NCBI RefSeq assembly: GCF_933775445.1 | Contig: NC_065873.1 | Coordinates: 7,502,001 to 7,566,000, forward strand | Origin: Argentina anserina | Taxonomy: Eukaryota; Streptophyta; Magnoliopsida; Rosales; Rosaceae | Direction: 5' to 3' | DNA length: 64,000 bases | Part shown: piece after piece, positions 1 through 12,998 of the stretch | Numbering within the stretch: the stretch's first letter is position 1 | How the letters are laid out: each line of letters opens with the position of its first letter | Notes under the pieces: generated by a model | Databases searched by the model: none | Seen by the model: the letters and a program-made list of their open reading frames with translations, nothing else | Told to the model about the DNA's origin: nothing | Position numbers and translations under genes: made by a program

Positions 1-1827
1 GAAAAACTCACCGGAAGCCGGCGGCACCGATTGCCGGAAATCCGGCCAGCGGCGGCCGGAGCTGGCCGGTATGGAGGCCGTAACCTCAGGTCCAACAGGG
101 AACGCCATCAAGAACCGGATGGCGGTGCCGGAAATGCCGGCAAATGGCCGGAAGGTGGCAAATACGCCGGCAAAACGCCGGAAAACGTTCCAGAAATGCC
201 GGAACAGTAACCGGGAAAAACTACGTCAATTTTGACGTTCCGAGGTCTGTTTTCCAAATTTTAAGATCCAAAATCACAATGTACTGCTACTGAGGTCTCA
301 TGTAACCCAAAAGCGGCCAATTTAAAAACCATGTGAGTTGCAAACGTTTACCATGCATGCTAAGCTAAGGCAAATAAAATTCTCACGAGTCCATCTTATA
401 AATAAGAAATACGAGAAATTTTATAGAATATGCTAATATTTAATACAACACAACCAAATTTTCAATTCCAATAGACGACTTAAGCTAAAGTCGAGCAAGA
501 AACATGGCAATGCCAACGTTATAATAGTAAGTAGAAAACATAGTCAAAATAGATTGACTAATCAAAAGTCCGTAGCAACAAAATCTTGCATATCGGATCG
601 GGCAGAGCCATAGCCTGAGGCTAAAAAAATGTGCTTACTTGAGAATAGAAGAATGTTACGTTTCCATCTCCAAAATTCCCTCAAGAAATAGATACAGGTG
701 CCAAAAATGACATGTGTTTCTCGGATGTGGAGTATGGTTCAAGGTTAACTCTGGTAATACAACGTCATAGACGTTTATTGAATCACTTTAAGTGTGTTCC
801 ATAAAATGTGTTATTTGTGGAATCTTTTGTCAGCAAATAGTGCTACATCAAAGTAATGAATCAACTCAAATAAATGAGTACGTAGACCTTGGGATTATCG
901 TTTATAGACATGAGTTTAAGAAAACTCAAACATTCAAATAACAGTCGCGATGGCGACGCATCCATGAGAAACAAGGGTTGTATTGATTTCGAATAATCGA
1001 AATATTCAAGTATGTAACCAGAATTAGAAGGGTTGTGATGTATATGGTCACAAAATAATTGATGCATATCGGCGATTCTCATGATCGCACCCAAAATAGT
1101 GGTGTACTCAGACAACCACACGAAATCGATTTCTTCCCTTTAAATAATAACGTGATTCCCCCAGGACCGTCACACAAAAAACGTCGACCAAGAGGGGAAT
1201 CATATCCCTCTTTGGTCTATCGGCGTAATAAGAAGGCAGAAAAAGAAAACATGAAAAAGGCTAATAGCGCTCGATAATTTATATATATATATGTTCAAAA
1301 ACAGCAACTTTAAGGAAAACATACTTGTTGGTCTGCCAAATAGACCGCATATAATTAAATTGCTCTGCAAATCGATTGTCATGCATGAAGTTGCTTTATG
1401 AATTCCTTTTCGATCTTCGTCCGATGACATAAAAATCTTGGGAGGATACGATCGAAATCGTATGTAGATGACAAAAGTATCGTCCATCTCGGCATGAATG
1501 TCATCACCATAGTACGATGAGCAATGATTTTACCTATACGAGCACGTGAAATATCGTTGGAAATAAAAACGTGCCAATGAACATTTAAATAATGAAATAG
1601 GAAAAAAGAAAAGGAAAATAAAATATAGTATGAAGCCCAAATGACTATTGTGCTCGACAGGCCATAGGCCCAAAATGGTAGAGAAAACGGGAGTAGCTTC
1701 TCTTGAGCGAAGAGTTTGCTTGTGCAGTTCGCGTTTCTTGCGTAGATATGCGGGAGGAGCAATTTTGAATCCTTTGATGCGGGGTCTTGCAGGGCAAAAA
1801 GATGTTTTTGCGGAGCGAATGCGGAGG

Positions 1828-1985
1828 AGACCCTGCAGGGCTGCGTGCAGGGGCTACGAGCAGAGGCTGCAGGGCAGCAGGGGGGTCGCAGGGGCTGTAG
1901 GGTAGCATGGCAGGATGCGGGGGCTGCAGGCAGGGGCGGGATGCGGGGGCTACAGGGGTCGCGTCCGGGCTGCATGCAGGGTTGC
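1828..1985. repeat. G-rich degenerate minisatellite in El-1 leader
   Basis: This short array is built from words such as GCAGGGGCT and GCGGGGGCT. It is G-rich on the plus strand, so C-rich in the element's transcript. It sits in the same place as the longer regular array of El-3 at 23.8-24.2 kb. Confidence 0.7.
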
Positions 1986-2044
1986 GGAGGAGAAAAAATA
2001 GGGCTATAAAAGTTGAAGGTTTTAGTGCAAAGTGCGTGATAACG

Positions 2045-2226
2045 TGTTTCAGGATGAAATAATTGTGTATTATTGAATGATATGGGGGCCTATATAGGCC
2101 TTACAAAACCACAATCCCGTAGGATTCGGAGTCCTAATCTATTACGGAGATGTTAATGTATCTCCTAACATGAAACATATTAGGCTAAGACACACACAAT
2201 GGTAGAATAGTAATTCTCTTGGAACA
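2045..2226 (-). repeat. LTR of El-1 (182 bp)
   Basis: It starts TGTTTCAGG and ends GGAACA on the plus strand and matches the two 184-bp LTRs of El-3 with a few differences. Just left of it the plus strand reads GCGTGATAACG, a variant of the primer-binding site of El-3. Confidence 0.8.
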
Positions 2227-2231
2227 ATTTA

Positions 2232-3100
2232 TTATTTGTTTTCTTCAACTACACCAAATGACTACTTGCACCCAAAGTAATGAAGAGTTCAATTGACTAG
2301 ATAATAAAACTCGCATCAGAAAGGCTTACAGAAAGATACTCAAACGAGAATTGAAAAGATACTCAAAGTGCAATAGTAAACATACTCAAACGATAGAAAG
2401 ATACTCAGTTTCAAAGAAACACACGCCCACACTGGAAACACTCTCAAATTAAATAGAAACTCGCATCAGAAAGGCTTACAGAAAGATACTCAAACGAGAA
2501 TTATTATAGACATACAAATATGGTTGTTGTGGCGAAGCACAATTTGTTTCAGCATTGATTTTGTTGTAGGTTCCATAAAGGTTTAGATCGATCTGGTTTG
2601 TATAATTATATGTCTATACTCAATTTCAGTATATAGACGTGAAATGACTACCTGTATCCACAATCTGGTTAAAAACTAGTTTGTATTTCTATACTAAAAC
2701 TTTAATTCAGAGTATAATCAGTTTGGTCACACGATCTTAATTCCAACATGTTGGTCTTTATACGCCCACAGAGCATCACTGGAGTTCACCAAAAAACGGG
2801 CACCATTGGAGTTCAAAATTTTAAAACGGGCATCAAACATTCAAACGTGATGTCACTTAATTTGCTATGGGAAGTTTATTGATTAGATTTTGGGCAAAAT
2901 GCAATTGGGTTTACAAATTATCCTCAGTACCGTATAAATTCATATTCGATTACAAAAGAAATTATTTACATTTCATAGAAAAAGAGGAAAGAACTCCACA
3001 GTTCAAACTGGTACTGAGAAGAGACAGAGGGACAAGCTCTGGATATCAGCAAGACCACCAAATCCAGGCAATAAATGTTTGTAATCATTAGTAAGATCTT
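2232..3100. other. Intergenic, with a 46-bp direct repeat
   Basis: A 46-bp block starting AAACTCGCATCAG occurs at 2307-2352 and again at 2457-2502, apparently without mismatch. Around it are looser copies of a GATACTCAAA word. No coding region is visible; this is the distal upstream region of the RRM gene. Confidence 0.6.
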
Positions 3101-3163
3101 TTCCCTTGCTTCGTACTATTCTTCTCTCTCTGCTCTCCCTCACGCGACCACTAATACTTGCCA

Positions 3164-3173
3164 TATATAAATA
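3164..3173 (+). promoter_or_regulatory. TATA box of the MEI2-like gene
   Basis: TATATAAATA lies 87-96 bp before the chosen ATG at 3260, with pyrimidine-rich DNA upstream and an initiator-like region around 3195. The spacing gives a leader of roughly 60 bases. Confidence 0.6.
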
Positions 3174-3259
3174 TACAAACCCCCACACCACAGTAAACGG
3201 CGCCCTAGCTAGTTAACCCAGAAAGCTCTCTTCCTTTCTTGTTAAGTATTCCGGCAGCC

Positions 3260-4897
3260 ATGGCTTCTGTTAAGGGTTTGAACCCGTTTGCAGCCGAGTT
3301 CAAATCTCAAACACGGTTTGTCTTCTCCAACTCTCCACTCCCTGCACCGCTCAACCCTTACGCTATATCCTTTTACTCCTTCTCAAGTGTTCTGACAGCA
3401 AACTCATGCTTTCCAAGTTCCCCCACTTGCTCTATTCCCTTCCCGTTCGATTTTCAGTACCCAACTCATTTTGAGCAGGATCTCTTTCTGGCAACCGAGC
3501 CGACGTCTGATCAGACAAAGCTAGTTGAGGTGCAGCCACAAACCCATATCTCTATGGTCCACGGAGCTACCCAAGAACTTTTACCTTCAAAAATCCGGAG
3601 GACTCGTGGCTCCAAAAAAGGGTATAGGAGGTATAGTCAATTCTGTGATCAGCCAATTGGAAAAGGCAGTAGTACTCTGAAGCAGGAGTGGAAGCCTGCT
3701 TTGAAGTCTGAGAGAAAGGTACCCCAAAAATGTGTTGAGTACAACCGGAGTAGGCCAAGAAGGGTGGTGAAGAGGTTCTCCGATGTGCTGCCGGTGGTAA
3801 AAGACGGTGTTGGCACCACTATCATGATTAGGAACATTCCGAACAAGTACACGTATGTCCCTATATCTCTTTCTGCATCCATTTTTCTTTTCATTAATTT
3901 AGTTTCTTCTGACTTTGTTTTTGGGTGTGCTAATTTCGTTTTCTGCTTCTTAAAGTCGTGATATGTTGATGACCTTTCTGGACAACCACTGCGCAAAAGA
4001 GAATCAGAAATCTGACCGAGGATCGGAATCGGAATCGGAATCTGCCTTTGATTTCTTGTATCTGCCTATTGATTTCTGGTATATTTATGTCTACACTATA
4101 TATATATATATATTTTTTTTTTGGTTGCATAAAATAGTGGACCGGTTGGTCAATTACTCCGGCCGGAGAGCAAATACGGTACGGTTTTCTCATGGAGTGT
4201 ATTTCACATGCCGATGATCGAGTATCACATCAATGTGTTAACTGTATTGATCACTTTGTTCAATGCATGTTTATCTATATTCCTTAAGTGAAATAAAACC
4301 GGGATTTTCAATTTTTGTTCATTAAGAAAGTATTTATGATCGGTTAGAAGCAATATGGATCAGTTATATATGGATTACGATGGATCTGTTTACAACTATA
4401 GTTGTCACGTTGCCCCATTTTTGCACTGCATGATTAGATTGAAACTTTTGACTTTAACATTCCAGAGATTAATGCTTGTGTTTTTCGGTTGTTGGAAAAC
4501 TCAGCACTGGCATGAACAAGGGCTATGCCTTTGTGAACTTCACAAACGCAAAAGCTGTGTGGAAATTTTTCTTGGCCGCTCATTGCCAGACTTGGGATTC
4601 CTTCCACTCCAACAAGATTAGAGAAATCGCCTACGCCCGAATCCAGGTATTACAGTGAAAGCTTTACTCTTTTGGCTGTACGCACTCTAGGGTTTGAATA
4701 AGATAACGACGGGTCGATATTTACCATTCATATTGCAGGGGAAGGACTTGGTTGAACATTTTGAAACAATGAGGTTTCCTTGTGGGTCGGAGAATGTGCT
4801 GCCGGTGTGTTTTAATCCTCCGCGGGACGGGTCGGAAAAGCTGGTGGAGATAATTCTTGTGGGTAAGCTTGATGGATGGAATGGGGGGTTGGATTGA
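3260..4897 (+). CDS. MEI2-like protein with C-terminal RRM only
   Basis: Four exons give 338 residues: 3260-3852, 3956-4078, 4505-4646 and 4739-4897. All introns are GT-AG and the phases join cleanly. The N-terminal ~180 residues are basic and serine/proline-rich with no domain I recognise. The C-terminal half is the third-RRM type of MEI2-like proteins: the TTIMIRNIPNKYT strand ends exon 1, MLMTFLDNHC opens exon 2, LYLPIDF closes it, and KGYAFVNF (RNP1-like) is in exon 3. Exon 2 carries an acidic SESESES insertion made by a GAATCG repeat. Plant genes with only this RRM (the MCT group) are known as RNA-binding proteins linked to meristem and meiosis-type functions; the exact role here is inference. 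The start ATG lies in GCAGCCATGGC, a good plant context. The gene appears intact. Confidence 0.9.
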
Positions 4898-6234
4898 AGG
4901 GACAAGCTGGAACTTGGAAGAAGGTGAAGGAAGGAAACTCAGAAGCCAGCTGATGACGGTGATTGCTTCCGTTCAATTAACGCCAGGATCTCAGTTTGCA
5001 GGATCATATCTTGTAAGGTTGGGTCCCGCTGTCTGCATCAGTCTCAATCGAGCTCAGTATGTCGTTGATAGTTCTGTACGTAGGTTTACTGTATCAGTTA
5101 GCTTACTGTGTCTGTGTGTTAGTTTGGTTCAGGGAGGCAGAGTTTAATCGCTTACTTGGGTTGATGTGTTCTCTATTCTAGGGAAGTGTGTACGCGATTG
5201 ATAAGTGTTTAGGGTTTGAGTGAAGTGTAGAAGCTGCTACAGTTGGCTAGGGTTACCTTCTAGTTCTAGGGCATGCACAACTTAGGTTTAGATTATGGTG
5301 GTTTGTGTTCAAGCACGTGTGGAAACTGGGGACGATGGGGCAAATTTGGTGGGGGTGGAGCTGGGCACCTGAACCTTCTGATCATCATGGTCAGGTGGTG
5401 GGTTCCACGTTCCACCTTCGGATGAATGGTCCTGATCTTCCATTTAATTAAACTCTGTTGTACTGTAATCTGAAGGCCCCTAGAGTGTGATTTTCTCGAT
5501 CTGTTTGTTTTAATTTCTAATGTTGGAGTATATAAATTGAAATATTTTGTTTTGCTAAAGTAAAAAAGATAACAGGGGCTAAAAATTATTTCTCCTCCAT
5601 GTTCTTTTGGAGATAATTAAGTAGCAACATAGTTTTGGAGAGCTATTATCTGTATTTCTTCTTAGGTTTTGAACTTTTGATCAGTCTTTTTGTATTCTAG
5701 CTAATAGATGTTCGTGCGTCATTGATATACGGAAGAAAACGTTGAGGACTTGAGGGGTTAAAAGATTGTAGTTTATTGGGGGTCACCTACAAGAAGTAGC
5801 ACTAGGAGTAGCCGAGTAGGAGAGGTATGAGGTGTTTCTATTTCCAACACGTCTGACGTTGCTTATTGGGGGTGTTGAAGATACTCATTGCCTTGCATGC
5901 AGTATCCAGGTGCAGGTATTTTGCTTGTGGATAATCGAAAGCTTACTGCTGGGACGCGTTCACTTTTTCGTTTCGCATTATCAAAGCATTATTTAGGACT
6001 CGGTAAACGCGATGAGCCTTAATAAATTTAAATGCGTAACGTGGCGGGCTGATTATTTTCACAAATATGAATATCTAAATCCGTCCACTTAAAACAAGTT
6101 TTTGTGGGCCGAGTTTTGTGAGTTTTTATTAGAAAAAAAAAACATAATACTCTAATTTAAGGGTTTGAAACAATAAAAAATTATTATGAAATATTCTTTA
6201 AAAAAGTCACAAATAAATTATAGTTTCGAAATAT
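4898..6234. other. 3' flank of the MEI2-like gene, intergenic
   Basis: The first ~500 bases are the likely 3' UTR and downstream region; an alternative reading frame continues to about 5147 but has no recognisable content. The rest is AT-rich DNA without coding signal, leading into the satellite. Confidence 0.5.
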
Positions 6235-8147
6235 TATCGATTGATACCAGTAGATGTGATCGATATATATATTTAGGGACTGTAAACATTTCATCCGTTT
6301 TGAACATGGTTTAACCGTCCGTACCTACAGTCAACTAAAAGAGAGGCGTTTTGACATAATAAAACCTCATTGACCGGGGCTTTACTAAATGAGTGTCCTC
6401 ATTGCGATCACGCACGATCGGTGACAAATATTAGGTGATTTCAAATATGTAAACAGTTTTCCGCATTCGCATCTTGGTAATGGGTCTCCCCTTATAGCAT
6501 ATTAGTGTTGTTTTTGGTTTACTAGAAATTCCGACGGTCAAACGAGGTCCGAATTGGATGAAATTTTAAAATTGTCACTAAATATATATACCGATCACAT
6601 TGGATGGTGTCGATCAATTCCGAGAAGTTTCCTTCATATAGTTGCTTCATAATGCAATAGTTTTATTCTAAACCTAATATAAAGGTTATGATACATTAGT
6701 GGACACTTAGGCGATCGCCAACTCCAGTTCGAAATATGGTCGATCGACACCATCAGATGTGATCGGTATATGTATTTAGGAATCCCGTAAAAATTTCGTT
6801 CATTTTGAACATAGTTTGACCATTTGTACCTACAATTAACCAAAAAAGAGGCGTTTTGACATATTGAAACCCCATTGACCGGGACTTTGCTAAATGAGTT
6901 TCCTCACTGCGACCACGCACGATAGGTAACAAAAATTATGTAATTTCAGATATGCAAACGGCTTTCGGCGTTCACATCTTTATAATGGATCTTCCCTTAG
7001 AGCATATTAGTGGTGTTTTCGGTTTACTAGAAATTTCGATGGTCAAACGTGATCTAAATTAGATGAAATTGGTTTAGGGTCACTAAATATATATACCGAT
7101 CACATCGGCTAGTGTCGATCGATCCCGAGAAATTTTCTTCATATAGTCGCTTCATAATGTAATAGTTTTATTCTAAACCTAATATAAAGGTTATGATACA
7201 TTAGTGGACACTTAGGCGATCGTCAACTCCAGTTTGAAATATGGTCAATCGACACTAGAAGATGTGATCGGTATATATATATTTAGGCACCCCGTAAAAA
7301 ATTCGTCCGTTTTGGACATGGTTTGACCATTCGTACCTACGGTCAACAAAAAAAGAGGCGGTTTGACATATTGAAACCCTATTGACCGGGGCATTGCTAA
7401 ATATGTTTCCTTAATGCGACCGCGCAGGACATGTAAAACAAATTAGGTGATTTTCAGATATGCAAACGACTTTCGGCGTTCGTATCTTTATTATTGTCAT
7501 CCCTTAGAGCATATTGGGGTGTTTTCGGTTTACCGAAATTCCGACAGTCAAACGAGGTCCGAATTGATTGAAAGTTTTACAGGATCACTAAATATAGATA
7601 CTGATCACATCGGTTGGTGTCGATCGATCCCAATAAGTTTATTTCATATAGTCGCTTCATAATGTGATAGTTTTATTATAAACCTAATATAAAGGTTATG
7701 ATACATTAGTGGACACTTCTGCGATTGATAACTCCAGTACAAAATATGGTCGATCGACACCAGCAGACGTGATTTGTATATATATATATATATTTAGGGA
7801 ACCCGTAAAAATTTCGTCAGTTTTGGACATTGTTTAACCGTCCGTACCTACAGTCAACTAACAAATAGGCGTTTTTACATATTAAAATCCACATTGACCG
7901 GGGCTTTGCCAAATGGGTTTCCTTGGTGTGACCGCACACAATCAGTGATAAAAATTAGGTGATTTAGATATGGAAACGGTTTTAGGTGTTCGCATTTTGG
8001 TAATAGGTCTTCCTTTATGGCATATTAGTGTTGTTTTCGGTTTATCAGAAATTTCGACGGTCAGACGAGATCCGAATTGGATGAAACTTTTGCAGGGTTA
8101 CTAAATATATATATATACCAATCATATCGGCTGGTATTGATCGATCC
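6235..8147. repeat. Tandem 505-bp foldback satellite, four units
   Basis: The anchor GATACATTAGTGG recurs at about 6690, 7195 and 7700, a period of 505 bp. Each unit holds an imperfect palindrome (6235-6621, 6739-7124, 7244-7630, 7749-8147) and a ~115-bp spacer. The outer arms read GTCGATCGACACC ... GTGATCGGTATAT on the left and the reverse complement on the right. The symmetry continues inward through TTTCATCC/GGATGAAA and ACCGTCCG/GACGGTCA, so most of the unit can fold on itself. Units differ from each other by roughly 10-15 percent by eye. No reading frame is conserved. Confidence 0.85.
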
Positions 8148-8506
8148 CGAGAAGTTTCCTTCATATACTTGCTTCATAATTCTATAGTTTTATTCTAAAT
8201 CTAATAAAATATGGATGTATAATATTTTATTATTTTTGTGGGCTTTTACAGGCTGGGTTTCACCCCTCTAATCTAAGCCCGACCCTCTACCCACGGAAGC
8301 AGGCTTTGGGGGGATTTCTCGCAGGCCGGGCCGGTTAAAAGCGCATCGGGCTTGCACGCCTCCGTAGGCTTTTCGGATCCGCGAGCTAAATGATGAGGCC
8401 TCTCTTTACGATTCTCGATCTCTAATTTCTAAATCTTAAAAAAATATTATGTATTTATGTAGCATCGTATCAGAAACTATATTTTATAAGCTAGGATGTG
8501 GATGAT
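8148..8506. other. Spacer between satellite and El-2
   Basis: It contains a GC-richer piece (about 8240-8400) with words like GGCCGGGCCGG, probably a transposon remnant. I cannot assign it to a family. No gene is visible. Confidence 0.4.
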
Positions 8507-8511
8507 GGATG

Positions 8512-9515
8512 TATTGGAAAATGGTTGGAAAAACCATTTAAAACCAAATTTTAATTGATTAATTAAATTAAGTTAAACTTATAATTAATCAAAGATGAAC
8601 ATAGATTTGAGTTCTCCATAATGAGGGCTACAAGATCATATGTTTGTTTGTGTAATTTCGTTTGTGGGTGAATAAGAAATTGTCACTCAAAGATGGCTAC
8701 TTAGAATGAGGGAAATGTATTTGTCCCACATTGGAAAAGAGAAGTGTTGAAAAGACTTTATATAGAATCCATTGTGTATGGATTGTAAAGTGTGTAAGCC
8801 CCTTATACCCTCTCGCGCACACGCAGTGGGGGTGCAAATCCTAGGTCACAAGGGAAACTCGTGTATGCCCGTGCGACCTGCGGACACGAATGCAACACCG
8901 AATTGAGGGTCGAAACGCAGATTCTTTTTGCATTTCCGAAAATTCGGTTCTGACTTTTCAAATTCTCTTGACTGTTCGAATTCTTCTTTTGTAACAACAG
9001 AGTTATTGTGTGTTATGGAAAATTATAACAGAATTGAAATCAATGTTTGTAACATATGTAACTCATATATGTTATGATCTTTTGATTTCTATAACAGTCA
9101 TCTTATTAATTGCTGATTGCAAATCCTCACAGTATAAATAGCCACAATCCTTTCATTGTAAAATCGTCCCATTCGAAACACAATCCTCTCCCACTCTCAA
9201 AATTCTTAGCTTTTCTCTGGTGATAGAAAGAGGTACCTTTCGAGTTCGTTGAAGGTTCTAGTTAGTAGTGCAACTTCCTAGAATCGTTTAGTCGTTATAT
9301 CCTGGGAGACAAGCGCCAAGCATCCTTGCACCGGTAGAGGAGGCGTAAACGTCTTAAGGACAGTGTGGTATCACATACGTCTCGACTAGTTCTTCCATCA
9401 TCAATCGTTCGGTATTTTGGTTGAATTTCTTTTCATGTTCTTCGTTTCTGATTTATAATTATTTATAATTCAGCCTATTAAATTATATATGCAATATATC
9501 ACTGTTTTTATAACA
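8512..9515 (+). repeat. 5' LTR of El-2 (1004 bp)
   Basis: It begins TATTGGAAAATGG, where the first TG has mutated, and ends TATAACA. A TATA-like stretch (CTTTATATAGAAT at about 8756) and a leader with GC-richer DNA follow the usual LTR promoter layout. No standard methionine-tRNA primer site was seen directly after it. Confidence 0.9.
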
Positions 9516-9622
9516 ATCTTAAGACGTTTAATTTTGATATTGCTTATATAATTTGAATTCGATATTTATCTACAATTTTTCAAGTAAACTTACACTTTGT
9601 GTGTGTGTTTCAGTTTCTAAAA

Positions 9623-10512
9623 ATGACTAACGGAGAAAATTCTGGAAATGGCAAGGGACCTTTGGTACCAACTGTGCATACTGCTCCCGTTGTACCTGTC
9701 TCAGTATCCCATGGGGAAAAACCTGAGAAGTTCAACGGTTTGCATTTCAAGAGGTGGCAACAAAAGATGATGTTTTATCTGACCACTCTGAATCTGGCAA
9801 GATTTTTGACGGAGAATGCTCCTGAGATCAAGCAAAGATTGCTGTTGTGAATGCATGAAATAATTTTGACTACTTATGTAGGAATTATATCATGAATGGT
9901 CTAACCGACTCATTGTACAATGTGTACATTAGCATGGGAACGACAAAGGAGCTATGGGAATCCTTGGAGAAAAAAAAATAAGACTGAGGATGTCGGCGCC
10001 AAGAAATTTATCGTGGGCCGCCTCCTTGATTATAAAATGGTGGATTCAAAACTGTGATGAGTCAATTCTCTGAGATTCAGCTAATCCTGCATGAGATTCA
10101 CGCTGAAGGAATGCAACTAGGTGAAAGTTTTCAAGTGGCATGTGCTATTGAAAAGTTACCACCTGCTTGGAAGGACTTCAAGAATTATTTGAAGCACAAG
10201 CGAAAGGAAATGACCATGGAGGATCTAGAGGTTAGACTTCGCATTGAGGAAGACAACCGAGGATCCGAAAAGAAAGCATGGATCAATGATGTCTCTGCCA
10301 AGGCAAACATGATGGAACATGGTCAAGGTTCCAAAAACAAGAAAGGCAAGTATCATGGGTCCAAGCTGGGGCCGAAAGGAGGCATCTCCAAGAAGCCAAG
10401 GTTTGAAGGCAAGTGTTACAACTGTGACAAGACTGGTCACAAATCTGTCGACTGCAACAAACCGAAGAGGAACAAAAGGAATGAGGCAAACCTGATTGAA
10501 GCCGTCACTTAG
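9623..10512 (+). pseudogene. Broken Copia gag of El-2
   Basis: The gag frame starts at an ATG at 9623 and is open to the stop ending at 9850. A second open piece, 10054-10512, carries the rest. The N-terminal part has the FKRWQQKM ... LTTLNLARFL core shared with El-5. The zinc knuckle CYNCDKTGHKSVDC lies at about 10416-10455. Between the pieces are a stop, a frameshift in an A8 run near 9971 and lost bases near 10050, so no full Gag can be made. Confidence 0.8.
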
Positions 10513-10909
10513 GAGATTGTTGACATGAACCTCTGTTGTATGATATCGGATGATAGCATGGAAAAAGTCAGTGATTATGACTGGGGACTAAATGACTTAG
10601 AGTTATGGTATGACCAAGACAAGTTTTTGGATTGATCTGTAGAACAGAACTGAAATTATCGAATAAATTGATGTATGTTGTTAAGGGTTTTATGAGTATA
10701 AAACTCAGTGTTAACAAATATGTTTTGTCTGAAATTGACATAGAGCCATGGGTGGTGGATTGTTTATTGTCAAAAACTAGTTATTACACCTATATGAGTC
10801 TTCCTAATTTATGGTAGTGAAGAATATAATATATGTCAATTAACATGCACAAGTATGAACTTGTGTAGAGACAAAACTGACTAGATCATCTTCCAAAGTG
10901 TTGAAAGAA

Positions 10910-11658
10910 ACAATGAACCCCTTGATCTGATTCATACAGATGTGAGTGATTTAAAATCAACGTTATCTAGAGGAAATAATAAATATTTTATTACCTTCAT
11001 AGATAATAGCACGAAATATTGCTATGTGTATTTGCTAAAATGCAAAAGTGAGGCCATAGAGAAATTTCTTCTCTATAAAAATAAGGTTGAGAACCAACTC
11101 AACAAGAAAATTAAGACACTAAGAAGTGACCGAGGGGGTGAGTATGAATCGCCATTTGCTGAGATTTGTGCTCAGAATGGGATTATACATCAAAGGACTG
11201 CTCCATACTCACCACAATCCAATGGTGTAGCAGAACGCAAAAATCGTACTCTAAAGGATATGATGAATGCTATGCTACTCAGTTATGGGATGCCACCCAA
11301 CATGTGGGGAGACGCGATTCTCACGGCAAATTACCTTTTAAATAAGGTGCCCAAAAAGAAAGAAGAGAAAACTCCATATGAGTTATGGAAATGGAGAAAA
11401 TCATCCTACAAATACTTAAAAGTTTGGGGATATTTGGCAAACGTGGAAATTCCTAAACCTAAAAAGGTGAAGAATGAGCCTAAAACGGTTGATTGCATCT
11501 TTATTGGATATGCACATAACAGTTCGGCTTATCGATTCCTAGTCCACGATTCGAATATTCCTGAAATCCATAAGGATACGATAATAGAATCGAGAAATGC
11601 ATCTTTCTTTGAAAATGTATTTCCACGGAAGTCTAGAGAGGAATTTAATTCTTCTTAG
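10910..11658 (+). pseudogene. Copia integrase fragment of El-2
   Basis: It is open from about 10942 to 11658. The second catalytic aspartate is in LRSDRGGEYE and the glutamate in NGVAERKNRTLKDMM; the first lies just upstream in the LIHTD word at about 10926. The zinc-binding HHCC part and the protease upstream (10513-10910) are not readable. Compared with El-5 the segment between the Gag knuckle and the integrase core is roughly 290 bp shorter, which points to a deletion. Confidence 0.8.
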
Positions 11659-12998
11659 AGAGACTTGTTATTAAAGGCTATAGGCAAAAGGAGGGTTTGG
11701 ATTATTTTGACCCTTATTCTCCTGTGACGAGAATAACCTCCATACGGATGGTACTTGCAATTGCAGCGTTGCGCAAACTTGAAGTACACCAAATGGATGT
11801 AAAGACGGCTTTCCTAAATGGAGATGTAGAAGAAGAAATCTACATAGAACAGCCAGAAGGTTTTTCTGCTCCTTCTCAGAGTAAGAATGTGTGGAGATTG
11901 GTTAAGTCATTATATGGCTTAAAACAAGCACCAAAACAATGGCATGACAAATTTGATAATGCCATGATCACCAGTGGATTTAGAATAAATGAAGGTGATA
12001 AGTGTGTATATGTCAAAGATACTGAAAATGGATATATCATTCTATGTCTATATGTGGATGATATGCTTATCGTTGGGAGCAACGATAAGATGATCAAGTC
12101 TACTAAAGACATGTTGAATTCTAATTTTGACATGAAAGACTTGGGACTTGCTGATGTCATTTTAGGAATTAAAATTACGAGAACATCAGAAGGGCTTGTG
12201 TTGAGTCAAACGCACTATGTGGACAATATTCTTGGGAAATTTAACAAGGAAGGTTCTGGAATTGTCAGAACTCCTGTAGATTGACATTTGTCCAAGAATA
12301 AAGGTGAAAGTGTTTCTCAATTAGAGTATTCAAGAATAATTGGGAGTCTAATGTACTTAACAAGTTGTACAAGACCAGATCTAGCTTATGTGGTTCATAA
12401 GCTAAGTAGGTACACAAGTAATCCTGGAGCTATGCATTGGCAAGCTATTGGAAGAGTACTCAAATACCTAAGGTATACTCGTACCTATGGGTTGCACTAC
12501 ACATCATACCCAGCTGTTATAGAAGGGTTCACTGATGCGAACTGGATATCTGACATGAAAGACTCAAAGTCTACTAGCGGATATGTATTTACGCTAGGGG
12601 GTGCAGCCGTGTCCTGGAAGTCCTCAAAATAAACAGTTATAACTAGATACACAATGGAGTCTGAGTTTGTAGCACTAGACAAATGTGGGGAGGAAGCATA
12701 ATGGTTACGCCAGTTCATAGAGGACATTCCTAGATGGACAAAACCTGTGCCTGCGATTGGTATACATTGTGATAGTCAATCTGCAATTAGCAGGGCATAG
12801 AGCAAGATGTATAATGGTAAGTCTAGACACATTCGTCGAAGACATAATACCATTAGACAGCTACTCTCAACTGGAGTTATCTCTATAGACTATGTAAAGT
12901 CTAAGGATAATATTGCTGATCCTTTAACCAAAGGGTTAAACAGAGAGTTAGTTGAAAAATCATCGAAGGGAATGAGACTAAAGCCTATTGGAAATTAA
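11659..12998 (+). pseudogene. Copia reverse transcriptase and RNase H of El-2, broken
   Basis: Open pieces are 11697-12284, 12288-12632 and 12807-12998. The polymerase core is recognisable: HQMDVKTAFLNGD, LYGLKQAPKQWH and the YVDD box at 12051-12062. RNase H begins with the FTDANW word and ends with [11 protein letters not shown] and DPLTKGL. A stop separates the first two pieces (12282-12284), others occur at 12630 and near 12700, and the hinge between integrase and polymerase is shortened. It is homologous to El-5 RT at most positions. Confidence 0.82.

Larger units (their letters stand above)
1..2226 (-). mobile_element. El-1: 5' end of a gag-less Copia-type LTR element
   Basis: This reverse-strand element runs off the left edge of the window. 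Its 5' LTR is at 2045-2226 and the element's internal region lies to the left. The internal DNA is closely similar to 21.95-24.37 kb, the matching part of the complete element El-3, including a GCCGG-rich stretch, an AT-rich middle part and a G-rich repeat next to the LTR. No gag, protease or reverse transcriptase reading frame is visible here. The outer flank 2227-2231 (ATTTA) is the expected target duplication, but its partner lies outside the window. The DNA looks non-coding and the element is inferred to be non-autonomous. Confidence 0.75.

Noticed and set aside
1379..1975. 198-codon frame in El-1
   Set aside because: Its N-terminal half is the G-rich array read backward and the rest is not kept as one frame in El-3.
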